64,000 nt of DNA from Christiangramia aestuarii (GTDB lineage Bacteria > Bacteroidota > Bacteroidia > Flavobacteriales > Flavobacteriaceae). The stretch spans positions 434,001 through 498,000 of the forward strand of contig NZ_VJVW01000003.1 of the NCBI RefSeq assembly GCF_009735585.1, read 5' to 3'. Shown piece after piece: positions 42,291 to 50,827 of the stretch. Position 1 is the first letter of the stretch. Each line of letters opens with the position of its first letter. The translations under genes and the position numbers were made by a program. Under the pieces are notes generated by a model. The model saw only the letters and a list, made by a program, of their open reading frames with translations. It was not told the origin of the DNA and ran no database searches.

Positions 42291-42328
42291 AAGATCCCTT
42301 TTCTACCGAGGTAAAAAAGGGATCTTTA
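42291..42328. terminator. Bidirectional terminator between the GDPD gene and sucD
   Basis: AAGATCCCTTTT...AAAAGGGATCTT: a long inverted repeat with an inner TACC/GGTA pairing and T-runs on both strands. It serves both convergent genes. Confidence 0.85.
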
Positions 42329-42346
42329 TATGAATCTAGAATATTC

Positions 42347-43222
42347 TTAAGAGTTAAGAACTTCTGCTACTTTCATTCCAATCTCAGCAGGAGAATCCAC
42401 AACATGAATTCCGTTCTCCTTAAGGATCTTTTTCTTTGCCTGGGCAGTATCTTCGCTACCACCTACTATCGCACCGGCGTGACCCATAGTACGTCCTGCC
42501 GGAGCAGTTTCACCAGCGATGAATCCAACAACCGGCTTTTTATTTCCATTTTGTTTAATCCACTGAGCAGCATCTGCCTCAAGCTGACCACCGATCTCAC
42601 CGATCATTACGATACACTCGGTTTCGTCGTCGTTCATCAATAATTCAACCGCTTCCTTAGTAGTGGTTCCAATGATTGGATCTCCACCAATACCAATAGC
42701 AGTAGTAATTCCCAGACCTTGCTTAACAACCTGGTCTGCAGCTTCGTAAGTAAGCGTACCAGACTTAGATACGATACCAACTTTTCCTTTTTTGAAAACG
42801 AAACCTGGCATGATACCAACTTTAGCTTCTCCCGGAGTGATAACCCCTGGGCAGTTAGGACCAATCAATCTACAATCACGGTCTTTAATATAATCTGAAG
42901 CTTTTACCATATCTGCAACCGGAATACCTTCAGTGATCGTAATGATCACTTTGATCCCTGCATCGGCAGCTTCCATGATCGCGTCTGCAGCGAATGCCGG
43001 CGGTACGAAAATGATGGAAACATCTGCACCTGCTTTTTCAACAGCTTCAGAAACTGTATTGAAAACTGGTTTATCAAGGTGTTTTTGACCTCCTTTACCT
43101 GGAGTAACTCCACCAACTACATTTGTACCGTATTCTATCATCTGCTCAGCATGGAAAGTACCTTCACTTCCGGTAAACCCTTGCACAATTACTTTAGAAT
43201 TTTTATTGACTAAAACGCTCAT
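42347..43222 (-). CDS. sucD: Succinyl-CoA ligase alpha subunit
   Basis: A 291-aa TCA-cycle enzyme subunit making ATP/GTP from succinyl-CoA. The CoA-binding N-terminus '[18 protein letters not shown]', '[10 protein letters not shown]', and the phosphorylated His248 in '[13 protein letters not shown]' are present. The beta subunit (sucC) is not adjacent, as is common in Bacteroidetes. It has its own promoter (43247-43277). Confidence 0.97.
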   Translation of the reverse strand: MSVLVNKNSKVIVQGFTGSEGTFHAEQMIEYGTNVVGGVTPGKGGQKHLDKPVFNTVSEAVEKAGADVSIIFVPPAFAADAIMEAADAGIKVIITITEGIPVADMVKASDYIKDRDCRLIGPNCPGVITPGEAKVGIMPGFVFKKGKVGIVSKSGTLTYEAADQVVKQGLGITTAIGIGGDPIIGTTTKEAVELLMNDDETECIVMIGEIGGQLEADAAQWIKQNGNKKPVVGFIAGETAPAGRTMGHAGAIVGGSEDTAQAKKKILKENGIHVVDSPAEIGMKVAEVLNS

Positions 43223-43246
43223 AAGTGTCTTTTGATTTTTGCGTTA

Positions 43247-43277
43247 CAAAAGTATGTTTTTAAATATAAAAGTTAAA
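43247..43277 (-). promoter_or_regulatory. sucD promoter (TTTA, N19, TACTTTTG)
   Basis: On the minus strand TACTTTTG (43254-43247) fits TAnnTTTG, and TTTA (43277-43274) lies 19 bases upstream as a three-of-four -33 match. The start codon is 24 bases downstream of the -7 box. Confidence 0.6.
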
Positions 43278-43346
43278 AGCTTTTTCGAAGTTTATTAAAG
43301 CTTTAACCCTCTGCAAAAATGCTTTAAACAGGACAGTTTTGAAGAA

Positions 43347-43379
43347 ATAAAAAAATAGACCGGGGTATTTCCGGTCTAT
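43347..43379 (-). terminator. Terminator of the blaI/M56 operon
   Basis: ATAGACCGG-(7-base loop)-CCGGTCTAT, followed on the minus strand by TTTTTTTATTT. It begins 20 bases after the M56 stop codon. Confidence 0.88.
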
Positions 43380-43398
43380 CTAAAAGTTCATTTTTAGT

Positions 43399-45192
43399 TT
43401 AGTTATATATTCTCACCACATCTTTGCCGTACGAAGACTGCTGAATATTTACCTGAGTAGTTTTACCTTCTTTAATTAACTCCAGGGCCTTTTGCCGGCT
43501 TATTTGATTGTCGTTCAAGTAATAAGTGGCATTTTCAGGATAGTGAACCTTTGGCGGTGGTGGCGGTGCCGGAAGTTCCTGATGATTTCTTTCCCTGATT
43601 CTGGCTTCACGTTCAACCTCGCGAGCCCTTCTTTCTACTTCTATTGCTTCTCTTTCAATAAGGTGAGCATGACGTTGCTCCAATGCGGTCTGGCGGGCAA
43701 GTAATCTTTTTTCTTCATCTTCCAATTCCTGCAACCGCCTTTTTTTCTCTGTTTCAGAGAGTTTTTGACTGGTTTCCAGTTCATTTTTCCTGGCCTTTAG
43801 CCGCTCCTCCCTTTCCCTAAGATGAGCCTCTTGCTTTTTTATGTTTCTCTCCTTATCTATTTCTACGATCTCATTACCAGGTTTTGGAGGAGGTGGCACG
43901 CTTATGATCTCATTCCCCGGTTCTGGAGGAGGTGGTGCCGCGCCAGGATCAGGTGGCATTGGAGGTGGAGGTGGTAATACCGATCTTCCGGAAACGCTGG
44001 CCAGCCTGGTTTTGGAAAATTCCCTGTCCAGGTTTTTCATGAATTCTTCCCGGGTATCGATAAGTTTCATGCTAAGGTTCAGCTCTTTCAGCTCAGCTTT
44101 AGAAAGTTCACCAGTAACCTGGTCAATTTTTTTACTGAAATTTTCAAGATCAGTCTCCTGGCCATTTACCCATACCTTCTCACCATCTACTTTGATCTTA
44201 AGTTCCAGATCCTGAACTACAGCCATAGTTTCCGGAACATTATCAGAAGTAAGAAAACCGGTTTTAGCTTCGAAAGGAATTTCGATATTCCCTCCCTGTT
44301 TAACGGAATAATCGCTGACATAAACAGGTTTTGCTACGATTTCGTTGTTAAAAAGAAAAATACAGCCACCCAGAACAGGTAGGAACAAACCAGCCCGAAG
44401 AAGAAGCTTTTTGATTGAAAAATCTTTAGTGATCATGATAATTCGTTTTTTGATTAATGAATGATTTAATGGGCTTGCTAACGCATTGTGATGATAGCCC
44501 GAACTATAGTTAAAAAGAATATTGGAATATTCCAGGGCGTTGAAGTCCTTGGCAAGAACCTCACTGTCTGCTAGAAATTCATGATTCAATTTGATGGACC
44601 TTTTGATCCAGTAGAACAAAGGATTAAACCAGAATATCACCTGCAGAATTTCGATAAATAACAGATCCAGGGAATGTTTCTGGTTCACATGGGCTTTCTC
44701 GTGTTCAATGACAGCCTGCGAGATTTCGTCCTTTTTAAATTCAGTTCTGTTTAAAAAAATATAATTGAGGAAAGAAAAAGGAACCAGTTTCTGTCCCAGA
44801 AGGATGAAAATATAATTCAGTTCCCTGATCTTTTCATTTTTCCAGGCCTGGGTTAAGAGTGAACGAAGATTCTTAAAAAACCTGTAACCGAAAAAAAGGA
44901 ACCCAAGCAGGTATATAGAAATTGCTATGATGTAAAGGTTATCCCAAACTTCAGATTTATTTTCAAGCTTTGAGCCGGTGAAGTTAACCTCCTCAAAACC
45001 GGAAGGATCTGGAACAGGTTCTACCTCTACCTGGTAGGTTAAAGTGATAAGAGGTAAACTAAAAGCTAAAATCAAAGCACCAAGCAGGTAAACACGTTTG
45101 ATCTTATGGAAATTTTCATTTTCCAGGCATAGCTTATAGAAGCCGAATAAGATCAGCAGGCACAATCCCGATTTTAGCAAATAGATAAGCAT
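43399..45192 (-). CDS. BlaR1-type M56 membrane metallopeptidase with Pro-rich and charged tail
   Basis: A 597-aa protein. Four transmembrane helices (about 5-20, 34-52, 87-103 and 265-283) surround the cytosolic zinc site 'VIEHEKAHVNQKH' (His164, Glu165, His168). Instead of the beta-lactam-binding sensor of true BlaR1, the periplasmic part has a Pro-rich repeat ('PPPPPMPPDPGAAPPPPEPG', then 'PPPPKPGNEI', near 405-440), an Arg/Glu/Lys-rich helix of about 95 residues, and a second Pro-rich patch. The family cleaves its partner BlaI-type repressor on receiving a signal. It begins one base after the blaI stop. Confidence 0.88.
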   Translation of the reverse strand: MLIYLLKSGLCLLILFGFYKLCLENENFHKIKRVYLLGALILAFSLPLITLTYQVEVEPVPDPSGFEEVNFTGSKLENKSEVWDNLYIIAISIYLLGFLFFGYRFFKNLRSLLTQAWKNEKIRELNYIFILLGQKLVPFSFLNYIFLNRTEFKKDEISQAVIEHEKAHVNQKHSLDLLFIEILQVIFWFNPLFYWIKRSIKLNHEFLADSEVLAKDFNALEYSNILFNYSSGYHHNALASPLNHSLIKKRIIMITKDFSIKKLLLRAGLFLPVLGGCIFLFNNEIVAKPVYVSDYSVKQGGNIEIPFEAKTGFLTSDNVPETMAVVQDLELKIKVDGEKVWVNGQETDLENFSKKIDQVTGELSKAELKELNLSMKLIDTREEFMKNLDREFSKTRLASVSGRSVLPPPPPMPPDPGAAPPPPEPGNEIISVPPPPKPGNEIVEIDKERNIKKQEAHLREREERLKARKNELETSQKLSETEKKRRLQELEDEEKRLLARQTALEQRHAHLIEREAIEVERRAREVEREARIRERNHQELPAPPPPPKVHYPENATYYLNDNQISRQKALELIKEGKTTQVNIQQSSYGKDVVRIYN

Positions 45193-45193
45193 C

Positions 45194-45559
45194 TTATTTA
45201 TTTTTAATCCGTTCGTCTATGAGTTTACGAATTTCCAAAAGTTCCTTTTCTGAAAGGTCTGTCTCATTGGTAAAAAATGAAGCGAACTGGCTGGCCGAAT
45301 CATTAAAGAAGTTCTTGATCATGCCGCTCATTTGCTTTGAGAAATAATCTTTCTTTTTCACTCTCGGAAAATATTCTCTTGACCTCCCCTGCTGGGTATA
45401 GCCTACAAAATTCTTATCCTGCATACGTTTAAGCAAAGTGGCCACGGTCGTTAATGCGGGTTTTGGATCTGGATAGGCCTCAAGAAGATCTTTCATAAAG
45501 GCTTTTTCCTTCTTCCAAAGGATCTGCATTAATTGCTCTTCTGCATTAGAAAGTTCCAT
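45194..45559 (-). CDS. BlaI/MecI-family transcriptional repressor
   Basis: A 121-aa winged-helix repressor: 'MELSNAEEQLMQILWKKEKAF' (DNA-binding helix region), 'TVATLLKRMQDKNFVGY' (recognition helix and wing), then a C-terminal dimerisation region with 'SQFASFFTNETDLSEKELLEI'. It is expected to dimerise on TACA-n2-TGTA palindromes and to be inactivated by the M56 protease encoded next. Two such sites lie directly upstream, so the operon should be autoregulated. Confidence 0.93.
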   Translation of the reverse strand: MELSNAEEQLMQILWKKEKAFMKDLLEAYPDPKPALTTVATLLKRMQDKNFVGYTQQGRSREYFPRVKKKDYFSKQMSGMIKNFFNDSASQFASFFTNETDLSEKELLEIRKLIDERIKNK

Positions 45560-45572
45560 ACAAATTGTTTTA

Positions 45573-45615
45573 CTCTACAAATGTAGAAATAATTTTTAAT
45601 TCTACAAACGTAGAA
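45573..45615 (-). promoter_or_regulatory. Two BlaI-type operators overlapping the -33 and -7 boxes
   Basis: Operator 1 is TACAAATGTA (45576-45585), an exact TACA-n2-TGTA site within CTCTACAAATGTAGAA. Operator 2 is TACAAACGTA (45603-45612) within the perfect 6-bp arms TTCTAC...GTAGAA. Centres are 27 bp apart. On the minus strand operator 1 contains the -7 box TACATTTG, and operator 2 contains TTTG exactly 19 bases upstream, the expected -33 box. A repressor dimer on each site would mask both core elements of the blaI promoter. Confidence 0.8.
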
Positions 45616-45627
45616 TACAAATTAAAT

Positions 45628-45659
45628 AAAAAACCCTCAGGAAAATTTCCGAGGGTTTT
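45628..45659 (-). terminator. Terminator at the end of the lipid A operon
   Basis: On the minus strand AAAACCCTC-GGAAATTTTCC-GAGGG-type stem (one mismatch) followed by TTTTTTATTT. It starts 15 bases past the NTF2-like stop and separates the operon from the blaI promoter. Confidence 0.82.
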
Positions 45660-45673
45660 CTATATTTGATTAA

Positions 45674-46069
45674 TTACGACCAGGGATTATCGTCTACCTC
45701 TTCCCCTAGCTGACTTATTTGAACTCCTTTGAAAAGTTTGCCATCCTTCATTTCCCAGATAGCCACAAAATGTGCCAAAGGCATCTCTTCTTCAGGATTC
45801 TCTATGGTTCTCACGTGGTAAGTAAAATGAACCGCAACATCATCTTTTTTAGCAACCACCTTCTCGATCTCTGCACGAAGCGACTCGTAAGATTCAGCAA
45901 GTTGCTGACTTATTTGCGCTATACCATTAAGATCCAGCTTTTTAAGCCCGGTAGTACCATACCATGAAAGTTCTACATCTGGATGAAGAAAACTTCTTAG
46001 TACATCTTCATCTTTGTAGAAATTGGATTCATAGAATTTAGTTGCAATTTCTTTTGTTCTTAAACCCAT
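45674..46069 (-). CDS. NTF2/SnoaL-like protein
   Basis: A 131-aa cone-fold NTF2-like protein: N-terminal helices ('TKEIATKFYESNFYKDED'), then strands with 'LHPDVELSWYGTTG', 'VAVHFTYHVRTIENP' and 'FVAIWEMKDGKLFKGVQIS'. Relatives include ketosteroid isomerase-like and stress-related proteins; no activity can be assigned. It lies seven bases after the lpxD-like gene and is the last gene of the lipid A operon. Confidence 0.82.
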   Translation of the reverse strand: MGLRTKEIATKFYESNFYKDEDVLRSFLHPDVELSWYGTTGLKKLDLNGIAQISQQLAESYESLRAEIEKVVAKKDDVAVHFTYHVRTIENPEEEMPLAHFVAIWEMKDGKLFKGVQISQLGEEVDDNPWS

Positions 46070-46076
46070 AGTATAC

Positions 46077-47006
46077 TTATTTTAAGTTTTTAACAATCTC
46101 GGGCAATTTCTTTATAGCCGCGTATTCTTTCAATTTTGTACGTACTTCACCAAAAGGCGTGCCCCAATAGGTTGTATTGGGAGTGGTATCTTTTGAAACC
46201 CCACACTGCGCCATTAAAACCGTACCGGTAGCAATGGTTACATCACTTCTTATCCCTACCTGGCCCCAGATAGTCACATCATCCTCGACCACCACGCATC
46301 CGGCAATTCCTACCTGGGAGGCGATAAGACATTGTTTTCCTATCACCGTATCGTGCCCAATCTGGATAAGGTTATCGAGTTTTGAGCCCTCCCCGATGGT
46401 CGTATCACCGGTAACCCCTCTATCTATAGAGCAATTGGAACCAATCTCAACATTTTTTTTCAGAACTACCCTTCCTCCAGACAATAATTTATCGAAGCCT
46501 TCAGGACGCTTCTTATAATAAAAGGCATCGCCTCCCAGCACCGTCCCGCCGTGAATAATCACATTATCTTCAATAATACAATTATCGCCAATATAAGCAT
46601 TAGCATGGATCAAACAATCCTTACCAATCTTCACATTATTTCCAATAAAGGCATTTGGCTGGATAATGGTCCCCTCTCCTATCTCTGCGGAATCGGAAAT
46701 GAGATTGTTCGCTGGCTGGAATGGTTTAAAATGCCTGGTAAGCTTGTTGAAATCCCTGAAAGGATCGTCTGAAACCAGCAAAGCCTTTCCTTCAGGGCAG
46801 GCCACTTCCTTATTTATAAGTACGATCGTCGCTGCAGATTCCAGTGCCTTATCATAATATTTAGGGTGATCTACAAAAACTATATCACCCGGCGTAACTA
46901 CGTGGATCTCGTTCATTCCCAAAACAGGGAATTCAGGATCACCTACGTAATCGCAGTTTATGATCTCAGCAATTTCTTTAAGGGAATGTTGGTGGGGGAA
47001 CTTCAT
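46077..47006 (-). CDS. Second LpxD-like acyltransferase (left-handed beta-helix)
   Basis: A 309-aa LpxD paralogue. An N-terminal uridine-binding-like domain (1-~100, 'CDYVGDPEFPVLGMNEIH') is followed by hexapeptide repeats with the His of 'LIQIGHDTVIG' in the position of the LpxD catalytic His. It is shorter than the true LpxD (341 aa) encoded upstream in the same operon and diverges in the C-terminal helix. Many Flavobacteriaceae appear to carry such a copy after efp. It may N-acylate another UDP-sugar or provide a different chain length. Confidence 0.8.
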   Translation of the reverse strand: MKFPHQHSLKEIAEIINCDYVGDPEFPVLGMNEIHVVTPGDIVFVDHPKYYDKALESAATIVLINKEVACPEGKALLVSDDPFRDFNKLTRHFKPFQPANNLISDSAEIGEGTIIQPNAFIGNNVKIGKDCLIHANAYIGDNCIIEDNVIIHGGTVLGGDAFYYKKRPEGFDKLLSGGRVVLKKNVEIGSNCSIDRGVTGDTTIGEGSKLDNLIQIGHDTVIGKQCLIASQVGIAGCVVVEDDVTIWGQVGIRSDVTIATGTVLMAQCGVSKDTTPNTTYWGTPFGEVRTKLKEYAAIKKLPEIVKNLK

Positions 47007-47015
47007 TAAATACGA

Positions 47016-47582
47016 TTATTCCTTGATTCTTTCTTTGTAAGTTCCTTTTTCGGTCTCGATCTTGATCTTGTCGCCTTCATTGATGAAAAGTGGAACATTT
47101 ACCTCAAAGCCAGTTTCAACCGTTGCCGGTTTAGTGGCATTGGTAGCCGTGTTTCCTTTTACGCCAGGCTCTGTATGAGTAACTTCAAGAACTACGCTTG
47201 CCGGCATCTCCACAGAAAGAGGCATATTATCTTCAGTATTGATAAGGATGGTAACGACCTCTCCTTCCTTAAGAAGTTTAGGCATATCCAGAGCGTTCTC
47301 AGTTAGCCTGATCTGCGTGTAATCTTCAACATTCATAAAATGCCAGAACTCACCATCTTCGTAAAGGAACTGGTATTTGTGAGTTTCAACTCTAATATCT
47401 TCGATCTTATGTCCTGCAGAAAAAGTATTTTCCAGAACCTTCCCGGTAGTTACACTTTTTAATTTAGTTCTAACGAAAGCAGGTCCTTTCCCCGGTTTTA
47501 CATGAAGAAATTCCACGATCTTGTAAATGTCGTGGTTATATCTAATACAAAGTCCGTTTCTTATATCGCTGGTTGTAGCCAT
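47016..47582 (-). CDS. efp: Elongation factor P
   Basis: A 188-aa three-domain EF-P that relieves ribosome stalling at polyproline. The modification-loop lysine is Lys32 in 'LHVKPGKGPAFVRTKLKS'. The C-terminal 'NEGDKIKIETEKGTYKERI'-type end is normal. It may matter for polyproline proteins such as the M56 protein encoded 2 kb away. Embedded between lpxA and the lpxD-like gene. Confidence 0.97.
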   Translation of the reverse strand: MATTSDIRNGLCIRYNHDIYKIVEFLHVKPGKGPAFVRTKLKSVTTGKVLENTFSAGHKIEDIRVETHKYQFLYEDGEFWHFMNVEDYTQIRLTENALDMPKLLKEGEVVTILINTEDNMPLSVEMPASVVLEVTHTEPGVKGNTATNATKPATVETGFEVNVPLFINEGDKIKIETEKGTYKERIKE

Positions 47583-47596
47583 TTCTAATCTGTAAT

Positions 47597-48382
47597 TTAA
47601 TTTGAACTGAAGTATCCCTTCATGATACCTCGTTGTGAGTTTTTAATGAATTCTAATATTTCGTCTCTTTCGGCGGTAGCCTGCATTTCAGCTTCAATAA
47701 TAGCCACTGCCTGAGAGTTATTATAATTTTTCTGGTATAAAATCCTGTAAATATCCTGTATCTCCCTGATCTTTTCGGTACTAAAGCCTCTTCTTCTTAG
47801 CCCGATAGAATTAATCCCAACATAACTAAGTGGCTCCCTACCTGCTTTTACAAAGGGAGGAACATCTTTTCTAACCAGCGAACCTCCGGTTACGAAGGCG
47901 TGTTTACCAATACTACAGAACTGCTGAATGGCAGCCATTCCCGCCAGCACCACATAATCACCAACATTAATATGGCCGGCGAGGGTACTGTTGTTAGAAA
48001 ATATACAGTTATCACCTACGATACAGTCGTGAGCCACGTGGCAGTATGCCATGATCCAGCAATTGTTACCAATTACCGTTTTCATCCTGTCTGTGGTACC
48101 ACGGTTAATGGTCACACACTCCCTGATAGTTGTATTATCACCAATTACCGTAAGTGTATCTTCATCGTTGAACTTCTTGTCCTGCGGAACTGCCGAGATC
48201 ACTGCGCCGGGAAAAATACTGCAATTTTTTCCGATGCGGGCACCTTCCATTATACTTACATTGGAACCAATCCAGGTACCTTCTCCAATCACTACGTTAT
48301 TGTGAATCGTGGCGAAAGGTTCAATTACCACGTTTTTGGCAATCTTCGCTCCCGGATGCACATATGCTAAGGGTTGGTTCAT
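47597..48382 (-). CDS. lpxA: UDP-N-acetylglucosamine acyltransferase
   Basis: A 261-aa left-handed beta-helix enzyme, first step of lipid A synthesis. Hexapeptide repeats fill residues about 5-180. The catalytic His118 is in 'AYCHVAHDCIVGDN', followed by 'GGSLVRKDVPPFVKAGREP' and the helical C-terminus. It is five bases from the lpxC/fabZ stop. Confidence 0.96.
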   Translation of the reverse strand: MNQPLAYVHPGAKIAKNVVIEPFATIHNNVVIGEGTWIGSNVSIMEGARIGKNCSIFPGAVISAVPQDKKFNDEDTLTVIGDNTTIRECVTINRGTTDRMKTVIGNNCWIMAYCHVAHDCIVGDNCIFSNNSTLAGHINVGDYVVLAGMAAIQQFCSIGKHAFVTGGSLVRKDVPPFVKAGREPLSYVGINSIGLRRRGFSTEKIREIQDIYRILYQKNYNNSQAVAIIEAEMQATAERDEILEFIKNSQRGIMKGYFSSN

Positions 48383-48387
48383 TTTAT

Positions 48388-49785
48388 TTATTTTGATTTA
48401 ACTATTTGTGCCATTAAAACGGCTTCAGTGGCGAGTTGCCCGTTAACAAATGCATAACCCTGCATCTGGCAAATACCTCTTCTTATTGGTGCTAGCAATT
48501 CCAGTTTGAATATCAATGTATCTCCCGGAACTACCTGTCTTTTGAATTTTACATTATCGATCTTCATAAAGAAGGTTAGATAATTTTCAGGATCTGGAAC
48601 AGATTTCAGTGCCAGGATCCCTCCTGTTTGCGCCATGGCCTCTACCTGCAATACACCCGGCATTACCGGTTTCCCAGGAAAATGCCCTACGAAGAATGGT
48701 TCGTTCATGGTTACATTCTTCATCCCGATCACATGAGATTCGGTAAGCTCATAAATCTTATCTACCAGCAGGAACGGAGATCTGTGCGGCAAAGTATTCA
48801 TGATATCGTTCACATCCATCAAAGGCGGTTGGGAAAGATCGATCTTAGGCACATTATTCCTTTTCTCGGCTTTGATCACCTTGGCCAGTTTTTTCGCAAA
48901 TTCAGTATTTACGTAATGCCCTGGTTTGGTAGCAATGATCTTACCCCTTATTCGTGTACCTACTAAAGCTACATCTCCAAGCACATCCAGTAATTTATGC
49001 CTGGCTGCTTCATTCGGATAATGCAAGTTAAGGTTATCAAGAATTCCGTTCGGTTTAACCGAAATCTCTTCTTTATTAAAGGCTACCCTTAATTTCTTTA
49101 AGGTATCCTCGCTAATTTCTTTATCTACGTATACAATGGCATTATTCAGATCACCGCCTTTTATAAGACCATGCTCCAATAATGTTTCAATTTCATGTAA
49201 AAAGCTGAAAGTCCTGGCATCGGCGATCTCGGTCTTAAATTCCGATAAATGCTCTATCGAAGCATTCTGGGTTCCCAGCACCTTGGTACCAAAATCGACC
49301 ATAGTGGTAACCTGGTATTCATCTGCCGGCATGGCAATGATTTCGCTACCATTATCATCACGATAACAAATGATCTGATCTACCACGTATTCTTCCCTAT
49401 CTGCTTCCTGCTCTACAACTCCGGCCTTTTCCAGAGCCTCCACGAAAAATTTAGAAGAACCGTCCATAATAGGAGGTTCAGAAGCGTCAAGTTCAATATA
49501 TAAGTTGTCTATTTCCAGACCAACACAAGCTGCCAGTACGTGTTCTGAAGTTTGAATGGTAACTCCATTTTTATCCAGATTAGTACCTCTTTGAGTATTT
49601 ACCACGTAAGCTACATCTGCTTCAACTTCAGGCATTCCTTCCAGGTCTGTTCTTCTAAACACATAACCTGTGTTCTCGGGAGCCGGCTTGAAAGTCAGTT
49701 TAACTTTTTTCCCGGTATGCAGGCCAACACCATCAAGAGAAACTTCCTCCTGAATGGTTCTTTGTTTTGAAATTTTATCAGCCAT
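48388..49785 (-). CDS. lpxC/fabZ: LpxC-FabZ fusion: UDP-3-O-acyl-GlcNAc deacetylase / 3-hydroxyacyl-ACP dehydratase
   Basis: A 465-aa fusion characteristic of Bacteroidetes. Residues 1-~300 are LpxC with zinc His82 in 'TSEHVLAACVGLEIDN' and 'EPPIMDGSS'; it commits the precursor to lipid A. Residues ~315-465 are the FabZ hot-dog dehydratase with 'LPHRSPFLLVDKI' and the catalytic 'HFPGKPVMPGVLQVEAMAQ'. One polypeptide thus links lipid A flux with fatty acid elongation, which compete for 3-hydroxyacyl-ACP. It overlaps lpxD by 8 bases. Confidence 0.96.
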   Translation of the reverse strand: MADKISKQRTIQEEVSLDGVGLHTGKKVKLTFKPAPENTGYVFRRTDLEGMPEVEADVAYVVNTQRGTNLDKNGVTIQTSEHVLAACVGLEIDNLYIELDASEPPIMDGSSKFFVEALEKAGVVEQEADREEYVVDQIICYRDDNGSEIIAMPADEYQVTTMVDFGTKVLGTQNASIEHLSEFKTEIADARTFSFLHEIETLLEHGLIKGGDLNNAIVYVDKEISEDTLKKLRVAFNKEEISVKPNGILDNLNLHYPNEAARHKLLDVLGDVALVGTRIRGKIIATKPGHYVNTEFAKKLAKVIKAEKRNNVPKIDLSQPPLMDVNDIMNTLPHRSPFLLVDKIYELTESHVIGMKNVTMNEPFFVGHFPGKPVMPGVLQVEAMAQTGGILALKSVPDPENYLTFFMKIDNVKFKRQVVPGDTLIFKLELLAPIRRGICQMQGYAFVNGQLATEAVLMAQIVKSK

Positions 49786-50803
49786 TATTCAATTTTTTTT
49801 CTAGTTGGTTTATAATATTCATGGTTTGAGGCAGATTCTTAAAATGGATATAAGATTTATTATAATCGCTATATCCAATGGCAGGTGAGCCCTGTAACAT
49901 CTCGTCATCTTTAATATTACGGCCAATCCCAGACTGTGCCTGGATCTTCACCCTGTCACCAATATTAAGGTGCCCCGCAATTCCTACCTGGCCACCTATA
50001 AGGCAATTCTTTCCGATCTTGGTAGAACCTGCGATTCCGGTTTGAGCGGCAATGGCAGTATTCTCTCCAATTTCAACATTATGAGCGATCTGAATATGAT
50101 TATCCAACTTCACTCCCTTTCTTATAATAGTAGAGCCCAATGTTGCCCTGTCTATAGTTGTGGCAGCACCAATATCCACATGATCTTCAATGATCACGTT
50201 ACCAATTTGGGGTACTTTACTGTATTCACCAGATTCTCCCGGGCTAAAGCCAAATCCATCGGCACCTATTACAGCACCGCTATGAATGGTCACATTATTG
50301 CCAATTATACTTTCAGAATAGATCTTTACTCCGGCAAAGATGGTCACATTATCGCCGATCTTTACATTATCTCCTATATATACATTAGGATAGATCTTCA
50401 CATTATCACCCAGCGCCACCTGTTCCCCTATATAAGAAAAAGCTCCCAGGTAAAGCCCCTCGCCGTATTTGGCAGTTTCAGAAATATTGCTGGGTTGCTC
50501 TATTCCCGATTTATTTAATTTTATTTGATTGTAATATTCCAGTAAGGTCGAAAATGCTTTATATGCATCCTTCACCTTTATAAGAGTCGTATTCACCGGC
50601 TGTTCTACCTCAAAGTCATCGTTCACTATGGTGATCGAAGCATTGGTGGTATATAGAAAGGAAGTATATTTAGGATTGCTCAGGAAAGTAAGTGAACCTT
50701 CGGTCCCCTCTTCTATCTTGGCAAGTTCAGAAACTTCCGCTTCTGGATTCCCTTCAACCTTACCATCTAAAATGTCGGCTATTTGCGCTGCTGTAAACTT
50801 CAT
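49778..50803 (-). CDS. lpxD: UDP-3-O-(3-hydroxyacyl)glucosamine N-acyltransferase
   Basis: A 341-aa LpxD: the N-terminal uridine-binding domain (1-~100), hexapeptide repeat beta-helix (~105-310) with the catalytic His in 'LDNHIQIAHNVEIGEN', and a C-terminal helix ('LPQTMNIINQLEKKLNN'). Third step of lipid A assembly. It starts 25 bases after the HD-protein gene and overlaps lpxC/fabZ. Confidence 0.96.
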   Translation of the reverse strand: MKFTAAQIADILDGKVEGNPEAEVSELAKIEEGTEGSLTFLSNPKYTSFLYTTNASITIVNDDFEVEQPVNTTLIKVKDAYKAFSTLLEYYNQIKLNKSGIEQPSNISETAKYGEGLYLGAFSYIGEQVALGDNVKIYPNVYIGDNVKIGDNVTIFAGVKIYSESIIGNNVTIHSGAVIGADGFGFSPGESGEYSKVPQIGNVIIEDHVDIGAATTIDRATLGSTIIRKGVKLDNHIQIAHNVEIGENTAIAAQTGIAGSTKIGKNCLIGGQVGIAGHLNIGDRVKIQAQSGIGRNIKDDEMLQGSPAIGYSDYNKSYIHFKNLPQTMNIINQLEKKLNNG

Positions 50804-50827
50804 TCTGGCAAAAGTAAAAAAAATGAG

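Noticed and set aside
43841-44215. Gly-rich plus-strand ORF opposite the M56 gene
   Set aside because: It is the antisense shadow of the proline-rich codons (CCN read as GGN); the M56 frame has conserved zinc and membrane features.
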